Assembly (NCBI RefSeq): GCF_041146795.1
Contig: NC_135178.1
Coordinates: 6,702,844 to 6,766,843, forward strand
Origin: Maylandia zebra
Taxonomy: Eukaryota > Chordata > Actinopteri > Cichliformes > Cichlidae
Direction of reading: 5' to 3'
Length of the DNA: 64,000 bases
Under the pieces are notes generated by a model. It was not told where the DNA came from. It worked only from the letters and a program-made list of their open reading frames with translations, and searched no databases. The position numbers and the translations under genes were made by a program. Positions 21,987-35,500 of this stretch are shown here, piece by piece (positions within the stretch are counted from its first letter, which is position 1; each line of letters begins with the position of its first letter).

Positions 21987-24433
21987 GTTTGCATTTATTT
22001 CAGTGGATTGAAATGGAACTTCCAAAAGCACATTGGCACTGATGAAATTGATTAGAGCAGCTGCTGTAAAAAGCAGGTTGTCCTTGTTTAAATAAAGGGG
22101 ACATTTTTCACATTTTTCCCTTGACTCTTTCTATTTAGGGGAATACTGTTGTTTTTGAGTTATGGTTCTTTTTTCCCCCCTGCTTATCTGTCAAATTGGA
22201 GCGTGCACGCTCCAATTTGCATAACTATTTTCAAATCCCTATTATATTTTCGTTTTTGCTGCAGGTTGTAAAAACTAGTGTATCTCAAAAATGAAATTAT
22301 AAAGACACTCAAAATAAATTTCCTGTGGCTGGGAACTATTTTGTGAAACTTTGCATTTACAGTTTTGGGGGATGTACCTCTGAAGTTTCTGTAACTAGAA
22401 AAATTTGTAAAAAAAAAAACAATTTTCAGTTTCTTTTTTAGTTTATTGCACATTTTTGGTATTTATGTAGTTACTATGGACATATTGCATTCGTATGATT
22501 TAAATTTAGGATATAATGATTTTATTGATGTATAGCAACTGGAAATGCTCCAAAAATGGCACTACAGCATGTAATAATGTAAAGATAAGCTCAGGCGGAC
22601 TTGGTTCTATGGTGGGCTTAAAACGGTTAAAAATTGACATAATTGACACATACTGAAATGTTTGTACATGAATCTACATTCATGTACAAATAGAGCAGCT
22701 TTCACATGACAGCAAGCCCCCCATGGCTAATGTAAGTTTGCAGTACTGTGCAAGAGTCTTGAGCCGCTCTCATTTATTTTGCTTCTATAACGAGCAGTGT
22801 TATAACCCTAACCCTTTAGGGACTTTTGTTGCTAATAGCCTGTCACAGTATCTAAAAGTAATATTCTTTTGAAGTAGGAACAAATCCAGCAATGACCTGG
22901 CACAGGGAAGCATCTGACCCTTCGGGTGGTCATCTGTTCACTGAAGCCTCATCAAAAATAGTGTTAGTGGAAAGGTGAAACCATTCTTAAGGAAGAATAA
23001 AAGGAGAAAAGGCTGAAGTGTTCCAAATTACACAAGAACTGAACTGAAAATCGGTGGTAACAAGTCTTAGACATGATAAATCAAAATGTGAGTTTCTTGG
23101 TTCAGTTTTTCATAATATGTATGCAGGAGGTTAAGATAGAGGTACAACACTGAGTGTCTGCAGCAATCTAAAACAGAGGGTGGGGGCTTTTTTGTGGTTT
23201 GGGGCTGCACTTCAAGCAGTGCTGTTCAGTATGAACACAGAAAAGTACCATCATTTTAATCAACCATGTAATAGCATCTGGGAAGCATGTGACTGGCAAG
23301 GGCTTCATTGTTTAGCATGACCCAGTCACACTGCCAAAGCACACCCGGTTAGATAGCTGAGCATCAACATTATTGAAGCAATGTGGGATCATCTTGACAG
23401 AAAACAGAATAACAGGCACATTAAAAATAAAGATTCAATCAAATCAAATTGTTAGCTATAAGAATAGATTAACATTCTAAATGGTATGAAACCTGTCTAT
23501 TATGAAAATGATCAAAAGGGGAAAATAAGTGGATAGACTTAAAGTAATCACTAAATAAAGAGTAGCAGTTACAAGAAGTGGATGAATAGTTGCAATTATA
23601 AGCTAATAGTTGTGGTTGGGCAAACTGTTTATCCAATAAGAGTTGGTAAGCTTAATATAATCACAAAGAGCAAACAGTGGGTTGAAAAGGGTCACTTCAA
23701 AACTCAGTCCATTGAACACTAGCAGTGTTATTGTTGATAAAGAGGTTCCTCTGGCAGGCCACTGGGTTTGTGTCCTATTAACAAAACTGTTTTCCACTGA
23801 TCAAAATCCTTCAGTTCCGTGAAATGCATATTTAGAGAATTCCAACTGCTATCATGAGCTTGACCCAATTCAGCTTCATCTGTACACTGTCATGTTTAGC
23901 TAAGAATGTTTTTTAAAAGTTTGTTTCGTGATATGTCATGCAGTAACATTGTTTTTACACAGGGGAAGAAGACTGATGGCTCAAGTAACGCGTATGCCGT
24001 CAATGTGACCATGAAGAGAAAATACAGGTAGGTCATTGAACAGAAACAAGCATTTGTAGTTGTTTGGTTGTGCCGTGTCTGTACAGTGCAGCACGTCTCT
24101 TTGGATATTTCATAAGCTTTCCTTTGTTAGTGACAGATCCTTTTTAAAGTTTCTTTTGGAGCCCCAGCTGTTAGTCGTGTTGCTGAGTTACGTCAATTTT
24201 TCTGCCCCCCTCTTCACAGTGTGCACTCTCAGCATCTATCACTGTTAAAGTAGCCAATCACCTCCGCAGGTGTTTCTATGCAGAGATGCCAACGCTCCCA
24301 TTGGTGCTCGATGATGTAATCTGTGTGTGTTGGGAGGGAAACAGTGATATAATGTTTTCTTATATATTTATTTTACAGGCAGTACATGAACAGAAAGGGT
24401 GGATTTAACAGGCCGCTGGACTTCATTGCTTGA
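19863..24433 (+). CDS. snrnp27: U4/U6.U5 small nuclear ribonucleoprotein 27 kDa protein (158 codons)
   Basis: SNRNP27 is an SR-rich subunit of the U4/U6.U5 tri-snRNP and acts in nuclear pre-mRNA splicing. Exons with matched phases: 19863-19899, 21108-21234, 21590-21702, 21811-21890, 23963-24027, 24379-24433 (TGA). Residues 1-~75 are an Arg/Ser/Glu-rich RS domain ([12 protein letters not shown], then [11 protein letters not shown]). The C-terminal third is the conserved family domain ([42 protein letters not shown]). Human SNRNP27 has 155 residues, so this copy is full length. The Met in YMNRKGG is residue 144, equivalent to human M141; that position has been reported in C. elegans to influence 5' splice site choice. 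The start is the first ATG of a short GC-containing leader. In human, SNRNP27 also sits immediately 5' of MXD1 in the same orientation. Confidence 0.96.
21957..21981. repeat. (CA)n microsatellite
   Basis: About 12 CA units in the snrnp27 intron after 21890. Confidence 0.9.
22192..22219. repeat. 28-bp perfect palindrome
   Basis: The arms CAAATTGGAGCGTG and CACGCTCCAATTTG meet with no spacer. The palindrome lies in the snrnp27 intron between 21890 and 23963. It may be a relic of transposon end(s). Confidence 0.9.
22740..23420 (+). mobile_element. Degenerate Tc1-like transposon remnant
   Basis: It begins GCAGTACTGTGCAAGAGTCTTGAG, like the inverted repeat of a common fish Tc1 family. It ends with a broken transposase read as [14 protein letters not shown] at ~23370-23400, preceded by a decayed DDP.HTA segment near 23320. 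Many stops. Intronic in snrnp27. Confidence 0.6.
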
Positions 24434-24690
24434 AAGTATCATCAACTCCAATGTTCCCCAATAAGTTTACCTGTGTGTACCCTCCCTTCCCCCCACCCTT
24501 ATGAAAATAGATGGCATGTTCAATATCTTACGTGTTTTGTGTGATTTAACAGTCGTGTATATACCTTTTTATAAGCAAATGCATACATGTAAATAGAAGT
24601 ACCTGCAAGATGTACTCACAGCTGGGTGAGACTGAGCTTAATATTGCTGACATGGATGATTTATTTGAAATAAAAGCATTAAAAAAAACA
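24434..24690 (+). other. snrnp27: snrnp27 3' UTR
   Basis: Short UTR after TGA. It contains a Pumilio-type element TGTAAATA at 24588-24595 and ends at an AATAAA (24669-24674) with a downstream A/T-rich stretch. Confidence 0.75.
24669..24674 (+). promoter_or_regulatory. snrnp27 polyadenylation signal
   Basis: Canonical AATAAA about 236 bases after the stop codon, within GAAATAAAAGC. Confidence 0.75.
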
Positions 24691-25086
24691 TGCTTTCTGT
24701 CCTGATTATGAAAATTAATTTATTAAAATGCTTATGCACTGATTAAATATCCATCCGCTAGGTTGTGCAGGAACACGGTTTCTTTTGAAATAATGGCTAA
24801 ATATGACATTATTCATTGTCCCTTTTAAGGATTGAATAGGATCAGATTGGTTATTCCTGTGAATGCTTGCGTTTCTTTCTAGTTTAAATATAGCATAATC
24901 TCATTTGGTGTTCTCTGAGAAATGTATCCTATAGGATTGTTTCAAATCCAGGTTTAAATTCAGTCCTACGTAAAGGCTGCTAAGAAACCTTTCCTGGGGT
25001 GGTATTTGTTCAAGTCCAGGGTTTATCGTGCTCTAAAATAATGATCCCTCTCATTTTGAAGCAAGCGTTTAAATGTTTCATACTAG

Positions 25087-25674
25087 ATTGGATCGGCTGT
25101 GCTGTCTGACAGAACCGACCCACCAAAATAACCAATCCCTGTACTTGTCCTTACCCCAACTACCAATCATAACCGAGCATCCCTCCGGCAGATCCAATCT
25201 AGCGCCGAGCCTTTTAAAGCCATTATGGATCAGAAAGCAACAAGCGGGCGCATGCGTGCAGATAGTTTGTGACGGAGAAGAAAGAGACCAATGATAAGAG
25301 GTCATGTGAATTGGACCAATCATGTATCACAAAATTTATTAAATGACACAACGGGAGCCAATCGCTGCCATACACCGAGAAACAGCATGGCAGAGAGGCG
25401 TGTTGATTGTCAAAAGCGGGCGTTGTCAGATAGGCTCGTGCCCACTAGGGCCAATAGCTGTCAAGTTCATAGAAAAAAACAACCAATTACTGTGTAGGAG
25501 TGTATAGCGCAGAAACTGTCTCCATTGTGGCTGTACACAGTGTGTTTCAGCCGATGTTAATTAGAACCAAAATGGCTGCTTAAGGTCCACAGTTGAAGTA
25601 AGCGCTGAACCCTCTCTGCAATTGACGGTTTTAACGCCGAATAGGAGCTTGAGAGGTTATACTCAGTATCCAAT
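25087..25674. promoter_or_regulatory. CCAAT-box cluster with NRF1-like site, upstream of mxd1
   Basis: Eleven CCAAT/ATTGG pentamers lie in 588 bases: 25087, 25132, 25163, 25194, 25288, 25310, 25316, 25358, 25451, 25483 and 25670. GCGCATGCGTGC at 25248-25259 is close to the NRF1 palindrome. CCAAT boxes bind NF-Y. The cluster ends ~850 bases before the mxd1 ATG and could be its promoter, or an intergenic promoter for an unannotated transcript. The function is inferred. Confidence 0.55.
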
Positions 25675-26527
25675 CACATTGCAGCACCCAGAATCTTTGT
25701 ACAGTACAGTAGAGAGCTGGTGTCCAGATCAACAAGCCACTATTTTGGAAGCTGTTTGACAAACAGTCACTCTTCTTCAGTTGATGTCAGTCGCTATCTG
25801 CGTTTCCAGCGAGACGTATCGCGCGTTAAACCGGCGCAAAACTAACCAGCCATAGCTCTGAACCGATAAGGTTGGATGACATCGTCGGCTGAACTTTAAA
25901 ACAGCTAGCTCTTTTATATATATATATATATATATAATTTTCACAAGGCAAGTGTCTAGCAACTGTACATGCTAACGTTCTTTTTTCACTGGCCGAAGCT
26001 TTTCCAAATACAACCGAGATAGCAAGAACTTTCCATATTTAATTTGACAGCTTAACATTGGCGCTAACGTTAGCCAGCCTTTTTTTCACCAAATAGAGCA
26101 ATTCGGGGATTATTTTTGTATGTCACACAGCCTTTCGTTTTGTTTTTGTCAACAAGCCGTCTTTTCTCGAAGAGCCAACTATAAAGCTGACGATATTTAG
26201 CTGTCATTTTGACTTAAAAGGGAACAAAGTAACCTTAGCTCCTGAAGAAGTGTTATTAGTGTCAGCCCTTACTAGCCAGCTAACACCATATCCTTAATTT
26301 AACAACCACAGAGGAAGTTTGGCTTTTCGAACTGACTGGTGCTGCATTCAAGGCCTTTAACAGTGAAGGACCAACTCTGTAACGCGCTCTCTCTGGCTCT
26401 TTAAAAATAATAACTGACAGAACAGCGAGCTACCCAAGTGTGAAAAAGAAGCAGGACCCTGAAGCAGCCTGTGTACAGCCACGGAATTCCTTTTAGGATT
26501 GTTAAATTATCAGTGTTATTGTTTAAA
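25675..26527 (+). other. mxd1 5' UTR / proximal promoter, not resolved
   Basis: No coding exon is seen. The stretch includes a (TA)n run at 25914-25936, CpG-containing segments around 25810-25840 and TAACGTTAG near 26064. The transcription start is not determinable by eye. Confidence 0.4.
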
Positions 26528-29500
26528 ATGGCGGCGATCGGAATGGTGCAGATGTTGATCGAAGCAGCCGAGTACCTTGATCGCAGGGAACGAGGTAAAG
26601 TATCATTGTATTCTTTTCTACTCTTTTCTTATTCACTCTGTGCAATGTAACATTAACACCCCTCCCCCTCCGAATCACTCGGATTTAAGCACACGTCGTT
26701 TGATGCGTTCCTAAATCCTGTTGCTTCCCATTATTATTCTTATTACATCAAACAATCAGGCCATGAAATAAATTCATAAATGTCGAATTTCACGCATCGA
26801 TTCAGCAGGCTGCATCACCTGCCCCAAACAGGTGCTAATAAATATGTGATTACAGGCGCATAATGCATACGTGTAAAGACAAACGGGCATTTGCATTCGC
26901 GATAATGAAAGAATGAATGCATATGTGGCAGATGTGCAGGGAGACATTGTTTTCGTGGACGCCCCTCCTTTCCTTCTGTTGTGGTTTGCTAGTGGGGTTT
27001 ATTCCAGTTCAAGATGACATCATTGTCCATCCCGAGGAAGGGGGAAAGGGCTAAAAGATACTACTTGAGACCCATTCCCCGCATGCCTGCTAAAAAGCAT
27101 AAGACATTGCTGCGGGATGCCAAAAGCTAAAGCTGAAATGTGACACATTGTGCAGTCTCTCCTTCTGTTCACTGTGGGTATATTTTCCATTGCAGGATTT
27201 CAGGACATGTGACCACTATGTTGTTTACTTGCTTGCAGAAGCTGAACATGGCTATGCCTCCATGCCGCCATTCATCAGCAGCCGGGAGAGGGAAAGTTTG
27301 AAAAGGAAAAGCAAAAGCAAGAAAAACACAAGTAGCAGGTAAAGGCAAAACTGTACATGCCTGATTGGTTTCCTGCTCTGCAACAAGTCGCCCATCACAT
27401 CCCCACTTCAGGGGTCCCCCGCACCCCCCCCCCCCCCCCCCCCTCTCTTCCCCTCCTCACTTCTTGGAGGATTAAGCCATTCTTCATCACACTAGTGTTT
27501 GTGTTTCAAGTCAAAATCCTTATTTGGTGCTTGTGATGTGAGGCTTGCTTTTTCATTTTTAAAATTTTTTTTTTTATGCATTTCTGTACTGTGCTTCCAG
27601 GTGGACACGCTAACTGCCCAAATTTAAAATGGCAGGAAGTGCAGTGAGTTCAGAGATAGCAGCCTCATCCCTATTTGCATAATTTGTTATATTCACAGCA
27701 ACGCTGTTGAAACAGCGACTTTGTGCTCTTGGCCAAACATGGTCACAATCAAACATCCAAAGCTTTGAAAAGGGTTATGACTGCGAGACACTACCTTGTT
27801 GTTTTGACATCAAATAGTGACCGGGTCAGACACACTGTTACAAACACCAATCTAACTGCAAAGAAAAGACAGACAGGCTAGGCCAATTTTATAATCAAAA
27901 TAACATGTTAATGCCTTTTACGTAATATATCTGCAAAAAAAATTGTATTTGTATGTATCTGATCATGTATTTTGCTGAGAGCTTATCTGTAGAAGCTTTC
28001 GGATTGTTACAGAAAATAAGTCAGCTCTCTGATCTTCCACTGTAAGCTATAGATACGGTTAGCGTCTGATCACCATATCTGCATTTCAGTCATTCCTGCA
28101 CACTTTATGATGTTGATGAAGAATAGAACATAGGATTATGAATTATCTATTATCTTTTTTATCACTGACTGCCACAGTGAGAGCACAGCTGATGTCAGCT
28201 AATGTTTTAACCGCCTGCCTGTTGCATCTTTGTTTCTTCAACCAACACAAAATACCACAATACTTATAATAGTATTTTTCACGTATGTGTTTTACGTGTT
28301 CAGTTTTTAGTATACCTAATATAGTGAAAATATCAGCATTTATTTTCTTATTTTCTCATAGAATAACACTATCTGCAGTCAGTTTACTAATGGACAGTGT
28401 TCTTATCATGAATGTTTAGTCATTGGTAACCAGGTGACCCTTACTGCCTCATGTTGGTTTACCAGCTAGCTTTCAAGTTATGTTGCAGTTTTAGTGATCC
28501 CCATGCTTCCCCAGAGAGGATCTCTCCCAGGGTTGGACAGGCTCCAACTCCACCGTGTACAGCGAGTGACTACAGTTGTCCCTCTACCCTGAAGTTTCAC
28601 TTGGAGATGGAAGACCTCTCTAAGCAGAATCTGCAGCACATAGAGAACTGGTTCAGCTCACTGACGCTGCATAGAAGAGCAAGAGCTAGTCTCACTAGCT
28701 GCATACTGAGTCGGTGGAGGTTGAGTTGGTACAAAGGATTAAAGACTTACTGGAGTAGCAGCTGATTGCATTGTTTAGTTATTTATTTGATTCGAAATAT
28801 TTGCAGAGAAGAAAATTCTGATAAACAGTATTATATAATAAATAACCTATTATATGAGGTTGCCATGGGGTGCCTGTGCCATGCACCCCATGGCACAGGG
28901 TGCATGCGTACATGTTCAATCCATAGCTTGTATGAAAAAGATTTACTGTACGTAGGCTGAGTTAACATTTACATGATGTGCAGACTATGCCTTATCTGTC
29001 AGTGAAGTATTGATGGAAAAGCATCTACCAATGGTGGTAAAGGATTGTGTTGACTGACATATGACAGGGTGGCACATGTGCAAGAGGATAACCTATGCAA
29101 CCAGAACCTGAAATATCTGCTGGTGTCCACCCATCAGCTCACCTTATATGTGGACAGGGCTTTAGAAGCGCTCCATAATCTGTCAACAGCACTGACATGC
29201 TGTATGCATAGGCCACTTTAGGTGTTGCTACCAAGTAATATTTTGTAATTCAGAGTCTAATGGCTAATTCATATATAACACTGCAGAAAAGGTCCTCTGA
29301 TGTCACACGTATGTGTGAGTCTGTTAGGTTAAGATTACGTTTAGTCTTCCCCATGTGTTCTTTAAAGTATATGAGTGACAGATACAAACGTCATCCTGGC
29401 TTAAAGTCATTGACCCCACAGTAAGGAAAAGTGGGTCAGTCAAGGTGATGCAGAAGACATTTAAGTGAGTCCGGTGGTGGTGAGTCCAGTTTGCTGTCAT

Positions 29501-32500
29501 GATCCTGTGTAGGAAGTTATCTCCTGTGTGTACAAACTTTACCAAAGAAAAGGCAGGTTTAAACTACTGCAGGTGATTGTTTCAACAGAGAGGATGAAGT
29601 AAATTAAAGGCTGTTGGAAACTGATCTTTGAGATAAAACAGTGACATCTAGGCACCTGCTTCTGTCCTTCAGTAAACACAAAACTGACATATTGTTGATC
29701 CCAACCTTTATGTGCCTTCTTTTCATTCAAACATTTTAAAAAAGCAGCAGATCAAAGAAGCAACTGATGAGAGCACCACCAGCTGTTTGCACAGATCCAG
29801 TAATTAATATAAATATTTTAAAGTGCTTGATGGTTCATATTGCATGAAGCTGCAATAAAAAGTTTCGATGCTACAGTTACAGAAGAGTTTCATAATACCT
29901 CTAAAAATATTTCAGAGACATGCTTTGTTGGTGAAACTGGTGTATCAGGTGTATTGCCATGAGGGTACACTGTTCATCCATTGTTCATCCGTCAGTGCAG
30001 AAAATATATGCTGGGGTGCATAATCTGCTTTGTGTAGGACTCATCTGATGTAGGATTGTAGGTATATTTTCTGGACTATCAACACTCTTTTCTACTCCTG
30101 TATTTGTATGGTTTTTGTAGCAGTTACATCTGCCTCTGATTTGATAGAAATCTAGACATTTTCCTGTTATTCCTGATCACTGGTATACTTTAAAAAAAAA
30201 AAAAAAACATTGTGCGGTTTTCTGTAAGTGGCTGACGTAACTAAAAGTAAACAATAAAAGAGGGAAAACTAAATGTGCAATGGAGGAAATGAATTTGGAA
30301 GAAGTTGAGGTGCATCTTGTGACTCATAAAGCTGACCAGCCTGACTCTGGATGGTTAATCTAATAACTTTGTGGCCAAGAATTCAAGTGTAGTCAAAAGA
30401 AAACAGTTTAGCCAACTTATAGAAACCAGCATCATGTCTGAAATATACATTTCCTGTCTTATCTATACAGTTATGATGTTCATACTAAATATGGTCAAAG
30501 GTTTAAATAATGACATCTGAGTATGTCCCAGTAATCCCAGAAAGCCAATTACTCAGGCTTCAGACAGTTTTTTTCTACTCTGGGATCTTTATCATGTCAG
30601 AGAGTGTATGCAGCTCTGGTTGTGAGCATAGAAGCTTCACCAATCTGCTGATCAGTCAATGTCTTTATGAGGGACAGTTAATCGGAGGAAAGCTTAGTTC
30701 AGAAAATTGTGGTGTTAAAGGAGAAGAGCTAAAAACGGCTTGTTTCACAGTTAATGAAGTGATGGAGCTGCACTAAGGTCTGCTATAAGATAAATATGAA
30801 TTTAGGACATTTTTTTTATATTCACAGCTGTGTATGATGTCAATGAGAGTGTTAATGTTTGTCTCTGACACAATCAAGTTTGATTGTGATCTCAGAAGCC
30901 CCACCCATTTCCTCTGCAAACCTTCTCTTCATGTGGGGCAATCACAAGAAAGTTGTGGGGTAGGGGAGCTAAAGCAGCTTCTTTCGCGTGGATTGTGAAC
31001 TGAACGGCGGCACAAAGGCCCATTAGGAGAGATATGTGACCATTATTTTGAACTGTAAATTATGCAAAGCTCCTCTGGTCTAGAAATAAATATATGAAGC
31101 TGAAAATATACAGCATTGGTCCTCTTTATTAAAGGAAACAACTGCTTATTCATTACATCGAGCAGTATATCAGTTGATTTCGACAAAAGTGACTGGGACA
31201 AATTTGGAGTGTGCTACCATTTCTGCTGTGATTTCAAAAACATTGCTATTTAAGGGCAGCAGAATCACACGGCATTAATAAGGGTATCTCTGCAACGATG
31301 ATTTGATGTAGTCGGATCTGACATTGTCTCTTGGTGATTAACAGTACAGAATAACCTGGGTTGATCTCTGCTGGAAAAGATCAAATCAATTAATTGGTGT
31401 TATTTGATCAGTTTTATTTTGTTTCTGCTGCTGATTCTGGTCAAATATAGGGCAGGCATTTATATTTGAATTTATACATATGCCCCTCCGGTTTCTGCCA
31501 TTTCCCCCGAAGCGTAGATGTGTGAGTAGTAGTAGTGGGGGAGGGGACTCGCCATGTTTCTGGCGTGGACGTGTGCATGTGTGTCAGTAGTAAGGAGTCC
31601 ACCCTCCCCCTCATTTCTCTCTCTGTCTCCCTCTCGCATTTCTCTCTCCTCACCTCCTCCATCCTTCTGTGTCTTTCCTGCTCTGCTCTCACTTTTGGCC
31701 GTCAGTGGAGAACAGCAGCGCCTCCATTACAGACAAGGAGAAAGAGTCCTCCCCCTCCTCACTCACAAACACACACATTCATTCAATACGCAACTACAGT
31801 GCACTGTGGAAATTACACGAGGAGCTTGCCATAATCATTCTGCAGTCAACTGGTGCCTTTCGGTGGTCATCACGCCGTGTTGTTCAGGCTGATGCAGCTG
31901 AAAGAAAAGTGCGCTGGTGAATCGTTTGGCAGCAACTCTGTGATCCAGTATTTAACCTTCTGAGGACCTCTGAGGTGACAGTAGCTCATTTAGTGAGACT
32001 TGTTTGTTGTGTGTTTTCTCTATTTTTGGTCAGTGATTTCCTCTCCAAAAACAAATGTTGAGGTTGACCCACAAGCCTGTCTGTCACAAGGCTCTGTATA
32101 GTTCTGTGACAAAAAAGTACTTTCCCAAGATTCAGAAGCTTGTAGAACCACCTTTAAGCAATACCTCGAAGTAGCTGTCTCCTTATGACTTTATCTGTCT
32201 CTCACATCATTGTTGAGGAATTTTGACCTACTCGTCTTGACAGCATTGGTTCAGTTCATTGGGTTTGCAGGTATTTTTGATGCACTTCTCACTTAAGATT
32301 GCACCACAGCATTTCAGTAAGGTTGAGATCTGAACTTTGACACTGCAGAATCTTAATTATTTTCTTTTTAGTCGTTCTGTTTGAGCCAAGCTTTATCTGT
32401 CAGACAGATGGCCTCACATTATAATTCACAATACTTTATTATACAGAGAAATTCATGGTTGACTGAGTGATTGTAAGGTGTCCAAATCCTGTGCCTGCAA

Positions 32501-35500
32501 CATAAGTCCAAGTCAGCACCCCTCTATAAGTTAATATGTGGTCTTTGGGCTGGCACTGTGTAGTATAGCCAAACATCTCCAATTTGGTCTAATCTGTCTA
32601 AAGGACATTGTTTCAAAATTGTTTGGGTTTGTTCAGGTGCAACTTTGGGACCCTAAACTGTGCTCCTATGTTCTTTTAGGGGAGAGAAGAGACTTTCTCC
32701 TGTCAGTCTTTCCAAATCAACCATATGTTCATTCTTTTTTGAACTGTACTGTTATGAACTTTAATATTTAACATACTAACTGAGGCCAGTAGTTTCTCTG
32801 AGCACTGCACAGAGGGAATTTGCTGGGCCATCTACTCTTCGAAAGATTGTGGCCCTGTGTTAACACACACCTGAGTGCTCCAGCCCAGCAAACTGCAAAA
32901 ACCTCAGCTTTTATAGAGGTGCTCACACTTGGAGATGATCAGTTAAACAAATGCATTTAATTAGCAGCACCTGGCTGCTGTTTAAGATCTTAGTTCCTAT
33001 GCAAGCAGAAAATGTGTGTATTTAGTTTTCTCCTGTGGAAACCTTCTTTTTCATATGACTGTACTTTAAGTAACTAGAACAGTGATGGAGTTGGAAATTA
33101 GCATAGCATGTCATCTTAAATATTGCTTCTGCATTGTGGTGGCATAGGTGTGTTTGGTAAAGTAGCAGAGAGCTATGAGGTGTCTCAGAGCCTGAAATCT
33201 AGCCTCAGTGAGTGGGATCACTTCCCTGCCAGCTCTGTTATGTCACTAGCGGCTGTCTGCCCCATACAGGAATGTACACTGGCTAGAGGGGGCCAAGTGA
33301 CAGAGAGAACACCCAAAGCGAGTGGCAGAAAGACAGCCACACACATGCTGCAGTGACACGCTGCGACACAGTGAAAATATGGTCAACCCCGAGCTTTAAA
33401 CCCAGGTTTGGCCCAGCAACTGAGATTACACACGAGGGGGCACCTTTGAGGTTGTGTTTGTGTGTATGTGTGTAGGCAGGACAGTGCATTAGTTTGCAGA
33501 GCTGGAAAAATGCAGAGGCTATTTTGGGATTCAGCATGGGGGTGGATGGTGGGGTTCAGGTGGAGGTTGAGTAGCGTTCAAGAATGTAGAGGGGATCTTC
33601 TTCTCTGCTCGTGACCTGCTCTCCTGTTTATCCTTTCTCTCACAGGTCAGACACATTTCTACCAAACCCTACACTTGACCCCATTTCTGTGTGTGTGTGT
33701 ACGTGTGTGTGTTACAGATAGAGAGATGTTTTAATACTGCAATGACAGAGTCATGCTGGCCGCGAGCACACCTCTATCTCTCATTTTACCTTCACTGTGT
33801 TCCCCCCACCCCCACTCTGCTCAGGCTTGCATGTACAATGGATAATCAGGCAATATGAAGGGACAGAGTCCCATCTACTCCTGTTTCTGGTTACTGTTAC
33901 TATGTTTACCGTCGGGCCTCCTCATCACGTATCTGTGTACGAGTGTGGTCCTTAAAAAAAGCTTCCACCATGAAACAGGCCTCAGGCATAAGAACACCCA
34001 GGCTTTTCTTCATTTTTTTTCTGTCTTTTTTTCCCTCTTTGAATCTTATTTTGTAAGCAGCTCCGGCTGTTCACAGACTCCCACACAACCCAATCTCGTG
34101 CTCCCTCCTCTGCCTGGATTGCGGTGCATGTGGAGAAGGGGAAGCCTTAGCTTTTTTCATTTTAATCAGTGGCTTTTTTATTATGTCTGATTTTTCACAT
34201 GTGTTTTGTTTTATCTCTGCAGGTCTACACACAACGAAATGGAAAAGAACAGGTAAAAAAAAAGAAATCAAATCTCTCTGTGTGTTTGTGTTCTTCAATC
34301 CATGAAAATATCAATTCACGCCACCCCATGCCCTCCCACACTGAGGAAGTCTTTAAATTAGTTCAGTGCCAGTTCAGGTCCTGTAACCTGTAACATAATC
34401 TGAAACCTTTTTGAAAGAAGGTACATTTTTTAAAGTTCCAGATCTAAGGTGAATGCTCTCAGAGTGACTATCAGGATTTTAAAATTGTAGTAGGCGAATC
34501 TCTGGTGATGTGGTGTGACGTGTTCGTTGGTCCTCTTTTATGAGCCTGCTTACATGCATGAGTGGGCGATCAAAAGAAAAGCAGCGCGTATGTAGACAGG
34601 TGAAGCTGGACCTCAACTTTTTATCAGGTGAATTATTGAGCGCGATTCAGTGGAATCCTCGGGTTTATCGGTGAAGCCGCACAGCAGACCCGTGAGAAGC
34701 AGGATCCCTTCTGCATATGGATGGGCCCGACGTAGGTCAGATGCACATTAAACAGGCTCACATCACGCGCCTTTCTGGTGGATTAAGAAACCTACAGTTA
34801 CGAACTAAGGCTGACGGCTCGCCTGTTGCATGAATGCACAAATTGCAGAGAAACTAGTTGAGCTAGATTACAGTCCTGAATAAACCTTACCTTTTCTCTT
34901 TTGGCGCGTTGCCATCGTGAAACAAAAGCACAAGTTTTATTTGTGTACTGCCCTGTTAGCTTATGTAAGAGGTAAGCTGTATAACCCGTGATAAGCAGAA
35001 GGGAGACGTGGCATATCTAGACATGGTGGACGTGTTGTTTTTTGTAAACTCGTAACTAATCAAGTTTGAATTTAGGTGATAAGGGGGTAATGAGAATAAA
35101 ATGAGCTTTATGGTGTAGTTAAGTAATTTCTTTTGAGGGGGGTGGAAGTTATGATGAACAAAAGGAACTAAGGAGAGAATCGTTTCATGCTTGAACAGAG
35201 CCACTGTTTTGTCACGGTGCCCTCCTGACACTGATGAGATGAACGACGGGGTCACGGTTGTATCAGGTGGCTCACTGTGCTCTCTGGCTCCTGAGAGCAG
35301 CCGATCTAGTTTCAGTGCTGCACAACTTGGTTGTCTTGACAACATTTTGGAGAGCATTCATTCATGATAATTTGGTTATGTAATGGAAATAAATGTAAAA
35401 GTTATCAGAGGAGATGGTTTACTAGCAAAAGGGTGGAGGTGAAAACATTGAACGGTTAGAGTTAGGTACTGTTGAAACTGTCATGACGCTCGTTAATCAA

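Noticed and set aside
31440..31920. Overlapping frames in mxd1 intron 2
   Set aside because: Low-complexity pyrimidine-rich sequence without splice signals matching the mxd1 phases.
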